The notes under the pieces were generated by a model. It was given only the letters and a program-made list of their open reading frames with translations. It was not told the DNA's origin and did not search any database. Of a stretch of DNA of 64,000 bases, positions 56,649 through 64,000 are shown one piece after another; the first letter of the stretch is position 1, and each line of letters begins with the position of its first letter. Source of the stretch: Streptococcus sp. SPS1. Its GTDB lineage: Bacteria > Bacillota > Bacilli > Lactobacillales > Streptococcaceae. The position numbers and the translations under genes were made by a program. The stretch spans positions 154,761 through 218,760 of the forward strand of contig NZ_JAQFJG010000003.1 in assembly GCF_030439915.1 (NCBI RefSeq), read 5' to 3'.

Positions 56649-58889
56649 CTATCGAACGCTTTCGATTTTCCAACTATTCCACCCTTTAAAGCGTATAGCT
56701 CCTTGTTGGTCAGTTCGGTAAACTTTGCTATTGATACCTTCCAGTCGTGTCAAAGTTTCCTGATGTGGTAATTTCGTTCGATTACTCTTTCTAACTGAGA
56801 TGAGGGCAATCTCTGGTTTGAGTTTTTCTAGAAAGGCTGAACTTGATGATTTTTTATTGCCATGTTGGCCAGCTTTCAAAACATCCACTTCTAGGTCAGG
56901 ATAGTGCTTCAGCATGTCCTTCTCTCCTTTCTCCCCCAAATTTCCAGTAAAGAGAAAGTGCTTATCCAAGAATTTCCCATACAGAACCAGTGAATCTTCA
57001 TGACCTCCATCTCCAATTTTCCTTGGAGATAGGACTTCTAGCTGACTTCCAAAAATGGGTAAGTTCTCTCCTACTGTCACACTACGCACGCTAGTTTGAG
57101 TCGCCTGTAGTTCTGCCACAAATTCCTTCTGTTTCAGACTGCCTTTTGATACTAAAATTTCCCCTACATGGAATGCCTTGGTCACCTCCAACAAATCTCC
57201 AACATGTTCCTTGTCCGTGTTGGTCAAAATTAGCTGGTCAATCTTGGCTACTCCTCGACTTTTAAGATAGGGAATCAAGGTTCGCTGAGCATTGCTGGTC
57301 GTCGTCTTTTCTTGCCATTTTTCGATTTTCTTATCAGATTCTGCCTTGCCACCTACATCTATGAGAATAGTTTTACCAGCTACATCCCGTAGGAAAATAC
57401 TTTCGCCTTGCCCCACATCCAGCATGGTGATTTCATTTTCTAGTGGATACTTGGTCAAGAAAAAGAGACCTGTAATCAATAAGCTCAACACCATTAGCCT
57501 TTTAATGTTTTTCCTCAAATCATAGACTAAAGCCAAGGAAATTAACAATAAGATTAAAAGCCATGCATTGGGCTGTCCAAAGACCAGAGGTCTACTTGCC
57601 ACCTGTGATACAAAGCGAATCATTCCCTCCAACCATTCAAAAATAAAATTAAGCTGAATGACTGGATAGAGAAAGGAAAGGGCAAATAAGATAGGCAAGA
57701 GCGGTAAGAAGACCATGTCAAATAGAAAGGAAAAGACAAAGGTCAAGAGGATGGACCAAGGTTGAAATTCCGCAAAATAGAAGGATAGAATGGGTAATAT
57801 TCCCAAAGAAATAACCAGACTTTCTCTGGCAATAGCCTTAAGTCCCTCCTCTTCTTTGCTGGTCATGGTCAAGATAAAAGCATAAGCACAGGACAAGACT
57901 CCTCCTGCAGTCAGGAAAAAGTTGGGCATGATGATAAAGAGGACAAGCACCGTCAAGGCAAAATTATCCAAGCCCTTAACACCATGTTGAGCCAGTAACT
58001 TTTGTAAGAGACTGCGAATGACCGAAGCTGAAAATCCTGTCAGACCTGTATAAATAAGGGAAAAGGGATAGGTCAGCCATTTCAACTTTTCTTGGGTCAA
58101 GCCCAATCGCAAGAGAAGTTTCTTAAATCCATCCATGAAAAAGCCTACCTGCATACCCGACAAGGCAAAAAGGTGGATAATTCCTAAACTAGAATAAAGC
58201 TCATTCATCTCCTCAAAATCTGTGTCCAGATGTCCTAATAGAAGCCCCGTCATGTAATTGCGCATAGGGTCTGGAAAGTGCATCTTAATCCAAACTACCG
58301 CCTTTCGACGTAAACTGGATAGATTTTCTCCTATATCCCAACTGCCAATCTTTTGAAGTGACTGGATTTTTTTGATAGTAAGCGTCTGGTAAATTCCCTG
58401 AGTCTTCAGATAGGCTTGATAGTTAAATCCACCAAAATTTCTCTGTCCTTCTGGCTCCGAAAGTTTTCCTTCAAGTTCTATCTCATGAAGGTCTGTTAAG
58501 ACTTGAAAGGCTTCTTTCTCCTCCTCGGACTGGAGTTTATAATAGACTTGGAAAGTACGACCGCTAGACTTGCCACGAAAGGATAGACTATCACCATTGA
58601 CCTTAATAGTGTCAGGCAAAATCCGTACCCTTTCAACAGAATCCGCTAGGTTTTGACTAGCTTGACTCTGTTGCCAAGTTTGAAAGAGAAACCAGAAGCC
58701 AAAGATTCCGCAAATCACTAGAAATTTGCTAGCAGACTTCCACGGAAATTGGATAAAGAGACAGACTAGCAGAAAAACGAAGCCCAACAAAGCAAGATAG
58801 GATGCAGAAAAAATGGCGTAGTAAAGCCAGAGCAATAGAAAACTCAGATAGATTAGGGGAAGGGGGAAATTCTTAATCCACTGTAACAT
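56649..58889 (-). CDS. comEC: ComEC/Rec2 DNA-uptake channel
   Basis: A 746-aa membrane protein that conducts single-stranded DNA into the cytoplasm during transformation (celB in pneumococcus). The N-terminal membrane segments are followed by an OB-like external domain (about 90-200) and the competence domain with HLFALSGMQVGFF. The C-terminal metallo-beta-lactamase-like domain starts at about 490 (MLDVGQGESIFLRD). Its usual HxHxDH is present as TNTDKEHVGD, as normal for streptococci, so metal binding is doubtful. It overlaps comEA by 17 bases and shares its com-box. Confidence 0.95.
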   Translation of the reverse strand: MLQWIKNFPLPLIYLSFLLLWLYYAIFSASYLALLGFVFLLVCLFIQFPWKSASKFLVICGIFGFWFLFQTWQQSQASQNLADSVERVRILPDTIKVNGDSLSFRGKSSGRTFQVYYKLQSEEEKEAFQVLTDLHEIELEGKLSEPEGQRNFGGFNYQAYLKTQGIYQTLTIKKIQSLQKIGSWDIGENLSSLRRKAVVWIKMHFPDPMRNYMTGLLLGHLDTDFEEMNELYSSLGIIHLFALSGMQVGFFMDGFKKLLLRLGLTQEKLKWLTYPFSLIYTGLTGFSASVIRSLLQKLLAQHGVKGLDNFALTVLVLFIIMPNFFLTAGGVLSCAYAFILTMTSKEEEGLKAIARESLVISLGILPILSFYFAEFQPWSILLTFVFSFLFDMVFLPLLPILFALSFLYPVIQLNFIFEWLEGMIRFVSQVASRPLVFGQPNAWLLILLLISLALVYDLRKNIKRLMVLSLLITGLFFLTKYPLENEITMLDVGQGESIFLRDVAGKTILIDVGGKAESDKKIEKWQEKTTTSNAQRTLIPYLKSRGVAKIDQLILTNTDKEHVGDLLEVTKAFHVGEILVSKGSLKQKEFVAELQATQTSVRSVTVGENLPIFGSQLEVLSPRKIGDGGHEDSLVLYGKFLDKHFLFTGNLGEKGEKDMLKHYPDLEVDVLKAGQHGNKKSSSSAFLEKLKPEIALISVRKSNRTKLPHQETLTRLEGINSKVYRTDQQGAIRFKGWNSWKIESVR

Positions 58890-59520
58890 AGTCTTTTAGC
58901 TTTTCTATCGTTTTAGCACCAATGCCAGAGACCTTCTTAAGTTCATCAACCGACTTGAACTTGCCATTTGATTCACGATGGTCTATAATATCCTGAGCTC
59001 GTTTGCCACCCAATCCCTTTACCTGCTTGAGCTCTTCCAGACTGGCCTTGTTGAGATTGATCTTCTTGTCCTTGCTTGTTGAAGAAGCTGTCCCCGAACT
59101 AGTATGTTGACTAGCTGCTTCTTCTCCCTTAGTGGGAACGTAAATCAGAGCCTCATCACTAACTTTCTGAGCTAGATTGAGCCCCTTGCTGTCTGCTTGC
59201 TCTGTCAAGCCACCAGCCTTCTGAACAGCATCATTGACTCGACTACCTACCGGCAAATCATAAATTCCAGGTGCTTTAACAGCGCCTTTTACATCTACTG
59301 TGATTAGATCTTGTTCAACCGGTTCTTCCTTTTCTTCCTTCACTTCCTTTTCGGTCGATGAATCCTTGGAAACAGCTGCAACTTCTGCCTGCAAATTCGT
59401 TTCCTTGACAGGTGTTTGTGGAGCTGGTTTTAGCAGGAAAAATCCTCCTACAAGCAAGCCCAGACCAGTACAGATGACAATGATTTTATACTCTTTGATT
59501 TTCTCGATAATTGCTTCCAT
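58873..59520 (-). CDS. comEA: ComEA DNA receptor
   Basis: A 215-aa membrane-anchored protein that binds double-stranded DNA outside the cell (celA in pneumococcus). One N-terminal helix (about 12-30), a Glu/Lys-rich spacer (45-70), a SLBB-like oligomerisation domain (VDVKGAVKAPGIYDLPVGSRV) and a C-terminal helix-hairpin-helix pair (NKASLEELKQVKGLGGKRAQ and VDELKKVSGIGAKTIEKL). AGAGGAG precedes the ATG, and a perfect com-box ends 19 bases upstream. It is late competence gene one of the comEA-comEC operon. Confidence 0.95.
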   Translation of the reverse strand: MEAIIEKIKEYKIIVICTGLGLLVGGFFLLKPAPQTPVKETNLQAEVAAVSKDSSTEKEVKEEKEEPVEQDLITVDVKGAVKAPGIYDLPVGSRVNDAVQKAGGLTEQADSKGLNLAQKVSDEALIYVPTKGEEAASQHTSSGTASSTSKDKKINLNKASLEELKQVKGLGGKRAQDIIDHRESNGKFKSVDELKKVSGIGAKTIEKLKDYVTVD

Positions 59521-59539
59521 ATTTTCTCCTCTCTTAGAT

Positions 59540-59547
59540 TATTCGTA
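59540..59547 (-). promoter_or_regulatory. SigX com-box of comEA-comEC
   Basis: Perfect TACGAATA on the minus strand, 19 bases before the comEA ATG and eight bases after the terminator T-run of the upstream gene. Confidence 0.94.
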
Positions 59548-59554
59548 AGAGGAA

Positions 59555-59586
59555 GAAAAAACAGTTGAAAATTCCTTCTCAACTGC
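59555..59586 (-). terminator. Terminator of the GNAT gene, insulating comEA
   Basis: Minus-strand CAGTTGA/TCAACTG stem with a ten-base loop and TTTTTT, just after the acetyltransferase stop. Confidence 0.85.
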
Positions 59587-60156
59587 TTATTTATTTGCAA
59601 AATAGTCTTCCTTGGTCAATACATAATGAACTCTTGTAACGATTCGGCCTTCTTCATGCTGGTCCATACAAGCATATGGTTCTGCATGTGAAAAACGCAT
59701 GCCTGATTTCTCCATGACCTTTCCTGACGCGGGATTAGCCTTATCGTGTAAAGCAACTAACTTATTCATTCCTATCTTCTCAAAAACTAGCTTAATTACG
59801 GCACGATTGGCTTCTGTCGTCAATCCTTGATTCCAATACTTTTTATTGATAATGTAGCCAATAGCTGCCTTCTTAAGAACAGGATCAATCTTGTGTAAGT
59901 CAATAGTTCCGATAAATTTGCCATTGCTTTTTAGTTCTATTCCCCAACGTCCCAAGGGATTGGCAAGATAAAACTGAGCAATATTATTTTTAGTTTCTTC
60001 TAAATTTTGATTGGTTAGAAAAGTGTAACGTGTATTATCCTTATCCGAAGCATAGTCAAACATAGCTTCCGCATCATCTAAGGTTACAGGTCTAAGCAAT
60101 AAACGCTCTGTCTCGACTATGGGATACTGGGCTAGTTTTAAAAAGATTGATTCCAT
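59587..60156 (-). CDS. GNAT-family N-acetyltransferase (RimJ/RimL-like)
   Basis: A 189-aa acetyltransferase. The segment PIVETERLLLRPVTLDDAEAM (13-33) is the RimJ/RimL-type entry, and AIGYIINKKYWNQGLTTEANRAVI carries the acetyl-CoA-binding R/Q-x-x-G-x-A-like motif (NQGLTTEA). Such proteins acetylate ribosomal-protein N-termini or small molecules; the target here is unknown. GGAGG at six bases supports ATG 60156. It ends in a terminator that insulates the comEA com-box. Confidence 0.88.
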   Translation of the reverse strand: MESIFLKLAQYPIVETERLLLRPVTLDDAEAMFDYASDKDNTRYTFLTNQNLEETKNNIAQFYLANPLGRWGIELKSNGKFIGTIDLHKIDPVLKKAAIGYIINKKYWNQGLTTEANRAVIKLVFEKIGMNKLVALHDKANPASGKVMEKSGMRFSHAEPYACMDQHEEGRIVTRVHYVLTKEDYFANK

Positions 60157-60241
60157 ACGTTTCCTCCGCTTGAAAAGTTTCTAACTAATATAAGGATATT
60201 GACTGAAATATTGTATTGAGATAACTTTAAATACAAAAGAA

Positions 60242-61246
60242 CTATCCTTCAGACAGAGGTTGAGACTCTAATTCTTCACTCTCTTCATTCTTGACAGGTG
60301 CTGGTTCATAAGCTCGGATAATCTGAGCAACAACTGGATGGCGAACCACATCCTTGGCTGAGAAATGAACAAAGTCGATTTGGTGAATGTTCTTGAGTTT
60401 TTCTTGAGCGTCAATCAAACCGGACTTGACATTACGTGGTAGGTCAATCTGACTGATATCTCCATTGACAATCATCTTAGAATTAAAACCTAGACGAGTC
60501 AAGAACATCTTCATCTGCATGATAGTCGTATTTTGCGCCTCATCGAGAATGACAAAGGCATCATCCAAGGTCCGTCCACGCATGTAGGCAAGGGGAGCAA
60601 TTTCGATAATTTCACGCTCCATGAGACGAGTCGTCTGGTCTTTTCCCAGAATCTGATACAAGGCATCATAAACAGGTCGAAGGTAAGGATCTACCTTCTC
60701 TTTAAGATCACCCGGAAGAAAACCTAGACTTTCACCCGCTTCCACTGCTGGACGAGTCAGGATAATCCGCTTGACCTGCCCACGTTTAAGGGCAGTCACT
60801 GCCAAGGTCACTGCAAGAAAGGTCTTCCCTGTCCCTGCGGGCCCAATTCCAAAGGTTACATCATGCTGTTTGACACTGTCCACATAAAGTTTTTGACCCA
60901 GTGTTTTGACACGGATAGGCTTTCCTGTATTATCTTTGATGATTTCTTCTTCATAAAGGGCGACAAACTTGTCGATTTCATCGTTTTTGACCATGCTAAT
61001 CGCAGTCACCACATCTGGCGTGCCAACGGTCATCCCACGATTGACCAAGACCATCAAAGCCTGAATAACCTGACGGGCTTCCTCACAGGCAGTCTCTTCT
61101 CCCAAAACCTGGACAATCTCCGTACGGGCATGAATCACCACATCAAGCTCTTCTTCCATCAAACGGAGATGGCGTTCATTGGAACCAAAAAGATGAAACA
61201 GGTCATCTGGATGACTCAGTTGAATGTCTATTGAATGTTCCTTCAA
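60242..61246 (-). CDS. phoH: PhoH-family ATPase, TTG start
   Basis: A 334-aa PhoH-like protein. The N-terminal KH-like region (residues 1-100) is followed by the P-loop domain with GIGPAGTGKTFLAVTLA (Walker A) and FVILDEAQNTT (Walker B). In Firmicutes PhoH/YbeZ neighbours YbeY functionally and probably assists rRNA processing, though the genes are apart here. The start is TTG (61246-61244), supported by AGAGG at eight to nine bases; no ATG is available before residue 30. A TGCTATAAT promoter lies about 35 bases upstream. Confidence 0.92.
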   Translation of the reverse strand: MKEHSIDIQLSHPDDLFHLFGSNERHLRLMEEELDVVIHARTEIVQVLGEETACEEARQVIQALMVLVNRGMTVGTPDVVTAISMVKNDEIDKFVALYEEEIIKDNTGKPIRVKTLGQKLYVDSVKQHDVTFGIGPAGTGKTFLAVTLAVTALKRGQVKRIILTRPAVEAGESLGFLPGDLKEKVDPYLRPVYDALYQILGKDQTTRLMEREIIEIAPLAYMRGRTLDDAFVILDEAQNTTIMQMKMFLTRLGFNSKMIVNGDISQIDLPRNVKSGLIDAQEKLKNIHQIDFVHFSAKDVVRHPVVAQIIRAYEPAPVKNEESEELESQPLSEG

Positions 61247-61280
61247 ATAAAGAACCTCTCTAATCCTTTTATTTCTTTTT

Positions 61281-61286
61281 ATTATA
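61281..61286 (-). promoter_or_regulatory. Extended -10 promoter of phoH
   Basis: Minus-strand TGCTATAAT, 34 bases before the TTG start. A weak ACTAGC/GCTAGT hairpin at 61306-61335 without a T-run may mark the end of the yozE transcript. Confidence 0.5.
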
Positions 61287-61330
61287 GCAAAGGGATGGAG
61301 AAATTACTAGCCCAAACCCAGTGAATCATG

Positions 61331-61546
61331 CTAGTGTTCTAAGTATTCTTGCCAGATAGCGTCAAAGTCTCCTAGGTTGAAAGAGAAACTAGCGTGCTCC
61401 TCCAAAAAGCGACTGACCTCATCAAAATCATCGGTGTGTTTTGGGAAGGAAGACTCTTCAAAAGCTAGGTCTGCCAAGATAGCCTTAGGACTGTTACTTT
61501 TAGGATTGCGCTCAGTCATGAGCCAAGTGTAAAATGATTTTCTCAT
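61331..61546 (-). CDS. YozE family protein (71 aa)
   Basis: A 71-aa soluble helical protein of the YozE/UPF0346 SAM-like family, function unknown. [20 protein letters not shown] and the C-terminal [14 protein letters not shown] are the conserved blocks. AGGGTGA precedes the ATG, eight bases after the cvfB stop, so it is co-transcribed with pyrH-frr-cvfB. Confidence 0.9.
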   Translation of the reverse strand: MRKSFYTWLMTERNPKSNSPKAILADLAFEESSFPKHTDDFDEVSRFLEEHASFSFNLGDFDAIWQEYLEH

Positions 61547-61554
61547 ATGTCACC

Positions 61555-62409
61555 CTAAATCAACTCTGTCCCAAACTGGTCTTGCTTGATTTTACCAGCC
61601 TTCATCAAGCCGCCAAGTGCTTTCTTGAACTGACCTTTAGAAATGCCAAAGGTTGCCTTGATGTCATCAGGAGATGACTTATCATTTAAGGTCATGAAAC
61701 CGCCATTGCTTTCCAAGTAGGTCAAAATCATCTGAGCATCGTTTTCCAACATTTCAAAGGAACGTGGTTTGAGAGAGAGGTTCAAAGTACGGTCCACTTC
61801 ACGAAAACCAATAACACGCGCATCTAAAACTTGACCCAAACGTGGCTCTGCATAGCGCTCGCTAGGATGGATAAAACCAAGCATATTATTCTCTGGCAGG
61901 TAAACAAAAGTTCCTGACAGCTTGAGACGGTATACAATGGCTGGCCAGTTTTGGTTCTGCATGTTGTTGTAGGCAGGACGAGCCAGACGTTGGAAGTCTT
62001 CTTGATAGGCTAAGAGTCCCCAGATACGGTCTTTCTTGTCCACTTCAAGGCGGATGTAGAGTTTGTCGCCCTTCTTAGGCCAGAGTTCCTTGAGCTCAGG
62101 GAGAATATCGAGTGACACAACGATTTCCTTGTCAGGAAGGCCTGTATCCACAAAGACACCCAAGTCTTTACGAACTTCCGTTACAGTTCCCCAACCAAAT
62201 TGGTCCTGAGTGGCAGTCACTTCTAAGGTTGTCAGGCGGAGCTTTTGCTTCATATCTGTATAGGCGAAACCTTTGACTGTATCCCCTACTGTATGCTGAC
62301 CTTCTTCCTTAGCAAGAGCATAGGTTTGACCATCCTTTTGCACAAAGTAAAAACGGTCGTTTTCATCGATGATCAGTCCAACGATAAAACTTGCAAGATT
62401 TGTATTCAT
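61555..62409 (-). CDS. cvfB: S1 RNA-binding protein CvfB
   Basis: A 284-aa protein with tandem S1-type domains and a C-terminal winged helix, first linked to virulence regulation in Staphylococcus. The blocks VGDTVKGFAYTDMKQKLRLTT, FGWGTVTEVRKDLGVFVDTGL and LGFIHPSERYAEPRLGQVLDA show the S1 repeats; GISKGQFKKALGGLMKAGKI is the winged-helix end. ATG 62409 (MNTNLASFIV) follows AAGGA; the open frame to 62448 lacks an SD. It follows frr by about 60 bases. Confidence 0.92.
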   Translation of the reverse strand: MNTNLASFIVGLIIDENDRFYFVQKDGQTYALAKEEGQHTVGDTVKGFAYTDMKQKLRLTTLEVTATQDQFGWGTVTEVRKDLGVFVDTGLPDKEIVVSLDILPELKELWPKKGDKLYIRLEVDKKDRIWGLLAYQEDFQRLARPAYNNMQNQNWPAIVYRLKLSGTFVYLPENNMLGFIHPSERYAEPRLGQVLDARVIGFREVDRTLNLSLKPRSFEMLENDAQMILTYLESNGGFMTLNDKSSPDDIKATFGISKGQFKKALGGLMKAGKIKQDQFGTELI

Positions 62410-62468
62410 ATTTCCTTCTTTCGAATAAAACTCAGCCAGCAATGCCAACTGAGTTTTTCTGTTTATTT

Positions 62469-63026
62469 TTAGACTTCCAATAGTTCTTTTTCTTTGTTGG
62501 CAGTCATGTCGTCGATGTGTTTAACAGCATCGTCTGTTACTTTTTGAATGTCTTTTTCAAGAGTCTTCAATTCGTCTTCAGTGATTTCTTTTGCTTTTTC
62601 TTGTTTCTTAGCCTCGTCCATAGCATCACGACGGATATTGCGGACAGCCACTTTAGCATTCTCACCGACTTTCTTCACTTCTTTAGCAAGGTCACGACGA
62701 GTTTCTTCTGTCAGAGCAGGGATAACCAAGCGAATAACAGAACCGTCGTTAGCTGGTGTGATACCAAGATCAGAAGCGTTCAAGGCACGTTCGATGTCTT
62801 TCAATGAAGACTTGTCAAATGGTGTCACCAACAAAACACGCGCTTCTGGAATCGTAATTGAAGCGATTTGGTTAAGAGGAGTCTCTACTCCATAGTATTC
62901 TACATGTACACGGTCGAGCAAGCTTGCATTAGCACGACCGGCACGGATAGCACCAAATTCACGAGCAAGTGAGTGGTGAGATTGGGTCATTCTCTCTTTA
63001 GCTTTTTCAATAATTGCGTTAGCCAT
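62469..63026 (-). CDS. frr: Ribosome recycling factor
   Basis: A 185-aa tRNA-mimic that, with EF-G, splits post-termination ribosomes. The three-helix bundle and the beta-domain ([21 protein letters not shown]) are complete, with the usual C-terminal [23 protein letters not shown] helix. It starts eight bases after pyrH with AAGAAAGA before the ATG. pyrH-frr is a near-universal pair. Confidence 0.97.
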   Translation of the reverse strand: MANAIIEKAKERMTQSHHSLAREFGAIRAGRANASLLDRVHVEYYGVETPLNQIASITIPEARVLLVTPFDKSSLKDIERALNASDLGITPANDGSVIRLVIPALTEETRRDLAKEVKKVGENAKVAVRNIRRDAMDEAKKQEKAKEITEDELKTLEKDIQKVTDDAVKHIDDMTANKEKELLEV

Positions 63027-63034
63027 AATCTTTC

Positions 63035-63772
63035 TTATTCCTTTTCTTCAATATTATTTGAAACAGTTGTTCCGATATTTTCACCAAATACGACACGTTT
63101 GATGTTGCCTGGTTGGTTCATGTTGAAGACAACCAAGTCAATATCGTTATCCATTGAGAGGGTTGAAGCTGTTGAGTCCATGATACGAAGACCTTTATTG
63201 ATAACATCACGGTGAGTCAATTCTTCAAATTTAACAGCTGTCTTGTCCTTCTTAGGATCGGCATTGTAAACACCATCGACACCATTTTTAGCCATAAGTA
63301 TGGCATCCGCTTCGATTTCAGCTGCACGAAGGGCCGCTGTTGTATCTGTTGAGAAGTAAGGTGAACCAATTCCAGCACCAAAGATAACGATACGGCCTTT
63401 TTCAAGGTGACGAAGGGCACGTCCACGGACATAAGGCTCTGCCACTTGTTGCATAGCAATAGCTGTTTGCACACGTGTATCAACCCCAACTTGTTGCAAT
63501 GAATCTGCCATCACAAGAGCATTCATAACAGTCCCAAGCATTCCTGTGTAATCTGCCTGAACGCGGTCCATACCTGCTTCTGCTGCAGGTTCACCACGCC
63601 AGAGATTTCCTCCACCAATAACAAGGGCAATTTCGATACCTAAGCTATGAACTTCTTGAATCTCTTTTGCGATTGTTTGAACTGTTTGGATATCAATCCC
63701 TACGCCACGTTCACCGGCAAGGGCTTCACCTGATAACTTGATTAAAATACGCTTATACTTGGGATTCGCCAT
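63035..63772 (-). CDS. pyrH: UMP kinase
   Basis: A 245-aa amino-acid-kinase-fold enzyme that makes UDP from UMP, normally GTP-activated and UTP-inhibited. The phosphate loops [16 protein letters not shown] (at the N-terminus) and [10 protein letters not shown] are intact, and the allosteric region is present. ATG 63772 ([10 protein letters not shown]) is placed seven bases after GGAG; the GTG at 63778 would leave no SD space. It opens the pyrH-frr-cvfB-yozE run and feeds the same pyrimidine pool as pyrK-pyrD. Confidence 0.96.
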   Translation of the reverse strand: MANPKYKRILIKLSGEALAGERGVGIDIQTVQTIAKEIQEVHSLGIEIALVIGGGNLWRGEPAAEAGMDRVQADYTGMLGTVMNALVMADSLQQVGVDTRVQTAIAMQQVAEPYVRGRALRHLEKGRIVIFGAGIGSPYFSTDTTAALRAAEIEADAILMAKNGVDGVYNADPKKDKTAVKFEELTHRDVINKGLRIMDSTASTLSMDNDIDLVVFNMNQPGNIKRVVFGENIGTTVSNNIEEKE

Positions 63773-63799
63773 TTTCACTCTCCTTCTTTTATCCTACCT

Positions 63800-63805
63800 A
63801 TTTTA
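63800..63805 (-). promoter_or_regulatory. Candidate pyrH -10
   Basis: Minus-strand TGATAAAAT about 28 bases before the ATG; no good -35. Confidence 0.4.
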
Positions 63806-63888
63806 TCACAATTTCTAAGATTTTTATAGTATCATGAGCAATTCTTTGAAAAAAATTAGACCGTTAAAAATTCCGTAACTTCTCAAAG

Positions 63889-63921
63889 TAATTTCCACTT
63901 GCCTAATCAAAGTGGAAATTA
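63889..63921. repeat. Perfect 12-bp inverted repeat in the pyrH / next-gene gap
   Basis: TAATTTCCACTT (63889-63900) and AAGTGGAAATTA (63910-63921) are exact complements around a nine-base loop. Neither side has a T-run, so it is unlikely to be a plain terminator. It lies 65 bases before the plus-strand gene start and could be an operator or part of a leader. Confidence 0.6.
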
Positions 63922-63985
63922 GTCTAAAACGGATTTTTATGGTGGAATTAAGTGTGAGACGTTTGAGTTAGAAATGAGGTCTACT

Positions 63986-64000
63986 ATGACAAAACATAAA
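63986..64000 (+). CDS. First five codons of a plus-strand gene (cut by window edge)
   Basis: ATG at 63986 lies six bases after GAGG (AATGAGGTCTACTATG) and reads MTKHK to the window end. The SD quality makes a real start likely, but nothing can be said about the product. It is divergent from pyrH. Confidence 0.4.

Overview
The window is a gene-dense, low-GC chromosomal segment from a mitis-group Streptococcus, that is, Streptococcus pneumoniae or a close relative such as S. pseudopneumoniae or S. mitis. The evidence is direct. GyrA, Ldh, SrtA, PrsA/PpmA, CpoA, LytB and RqcH/PavA read as near-copies of the pneumococcal proteins I remember. Two BOX repeats are present (28113-28264 and 48480-48583). 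Three SigX com-boxes (TACGAATA) are present, two of them just upstream of the competence genes coiA and comEA. Gene order is a mosaic of blocks that, from memory, are not all adjacent in the pneumococcal reference. The likely junctions are ldh|pyk, argR|obgE operon and ftsW|prsA. I saw no rRNA, tRNA, CRISPR array, intact insertion sequence or prophage.

Layout. 1-8.4 kb: 5' end of truB, a DUF2130 coiled-coil protein, metY, an FNT channel, srtA-gyrA (minus) and ldh (plus). 8.4-8.7 kb: a spacer with a small inverted-repeat element. 8.7-17.6 kb: pyk, pfkA and dnaE (minus), then pepX and an ArgR-family regulator (plus). 17.6-25.3 kb: the macromolecular-synthesis and membrane-lipid block dnaG-rpoD-DUF59 / cpoA-glucosyltransferase-pspC / DUF4044-obgE-small ORF. 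25.3-28.6 kb: an ABC importer (trpXYZ type) behind a tryptophan T-box leader, with a BOX element between leader and first large gene. 28.6-32.6 kb: ppc and ftsW. 32.7-38.9 kb: prsA, an O-methyltransferase, pepF, coiA, a hicAB toxin-antitoxin cassette and tehB. 38.9-46.7 kb: ybeY-dgkA-era-mutM-coaE-pmrA-rpmG-secG-rnr-smpB. 46.8-50.5 kb: rqcH (plus) and lytB (minus). 50.5-54.4 kb: a PyrR-attenuated pyrK-pyrD pair, gloA, and infC-rpmI-rplT behind an L20-type leader. 54.4-59.6 kb: comEA-comEC, then a tyrosine-rich peptide with its own promoter and a two-gene ABC-2 exporter. 59.6-64 kb: a GNAT acetyltransferase, phoH, yozE, cvfB, frr and pyrH, and the first five codons of a plus-strand gene.

Most of the window is conserved housekeeping. 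The parts that merit attention are: (i) hicAB lying between two 45-46 bp direct repeats, each carrying both a terminator and a com-box, so the toxin-antitoxin pair may have been inserted at the coiA promoter and could be switched on in competence; (ii) the Tyr-rich peptide plus dedicated ABC transporter next to comEC, with an in-frame TAG separating it from a plausible N-terminal extension; (iii) a Trp T-box followed by a 19-codon ORF with a strong SD that runs into a BOX element; (iv) a near-leaderless cpoA promoter; (v) the pyrK leader, whose -35 lies inside the upstream gene's terminator and whose attenuator is framed by a perfect 10-bp inverted repeat; (vi) a probable AUA start for infC.
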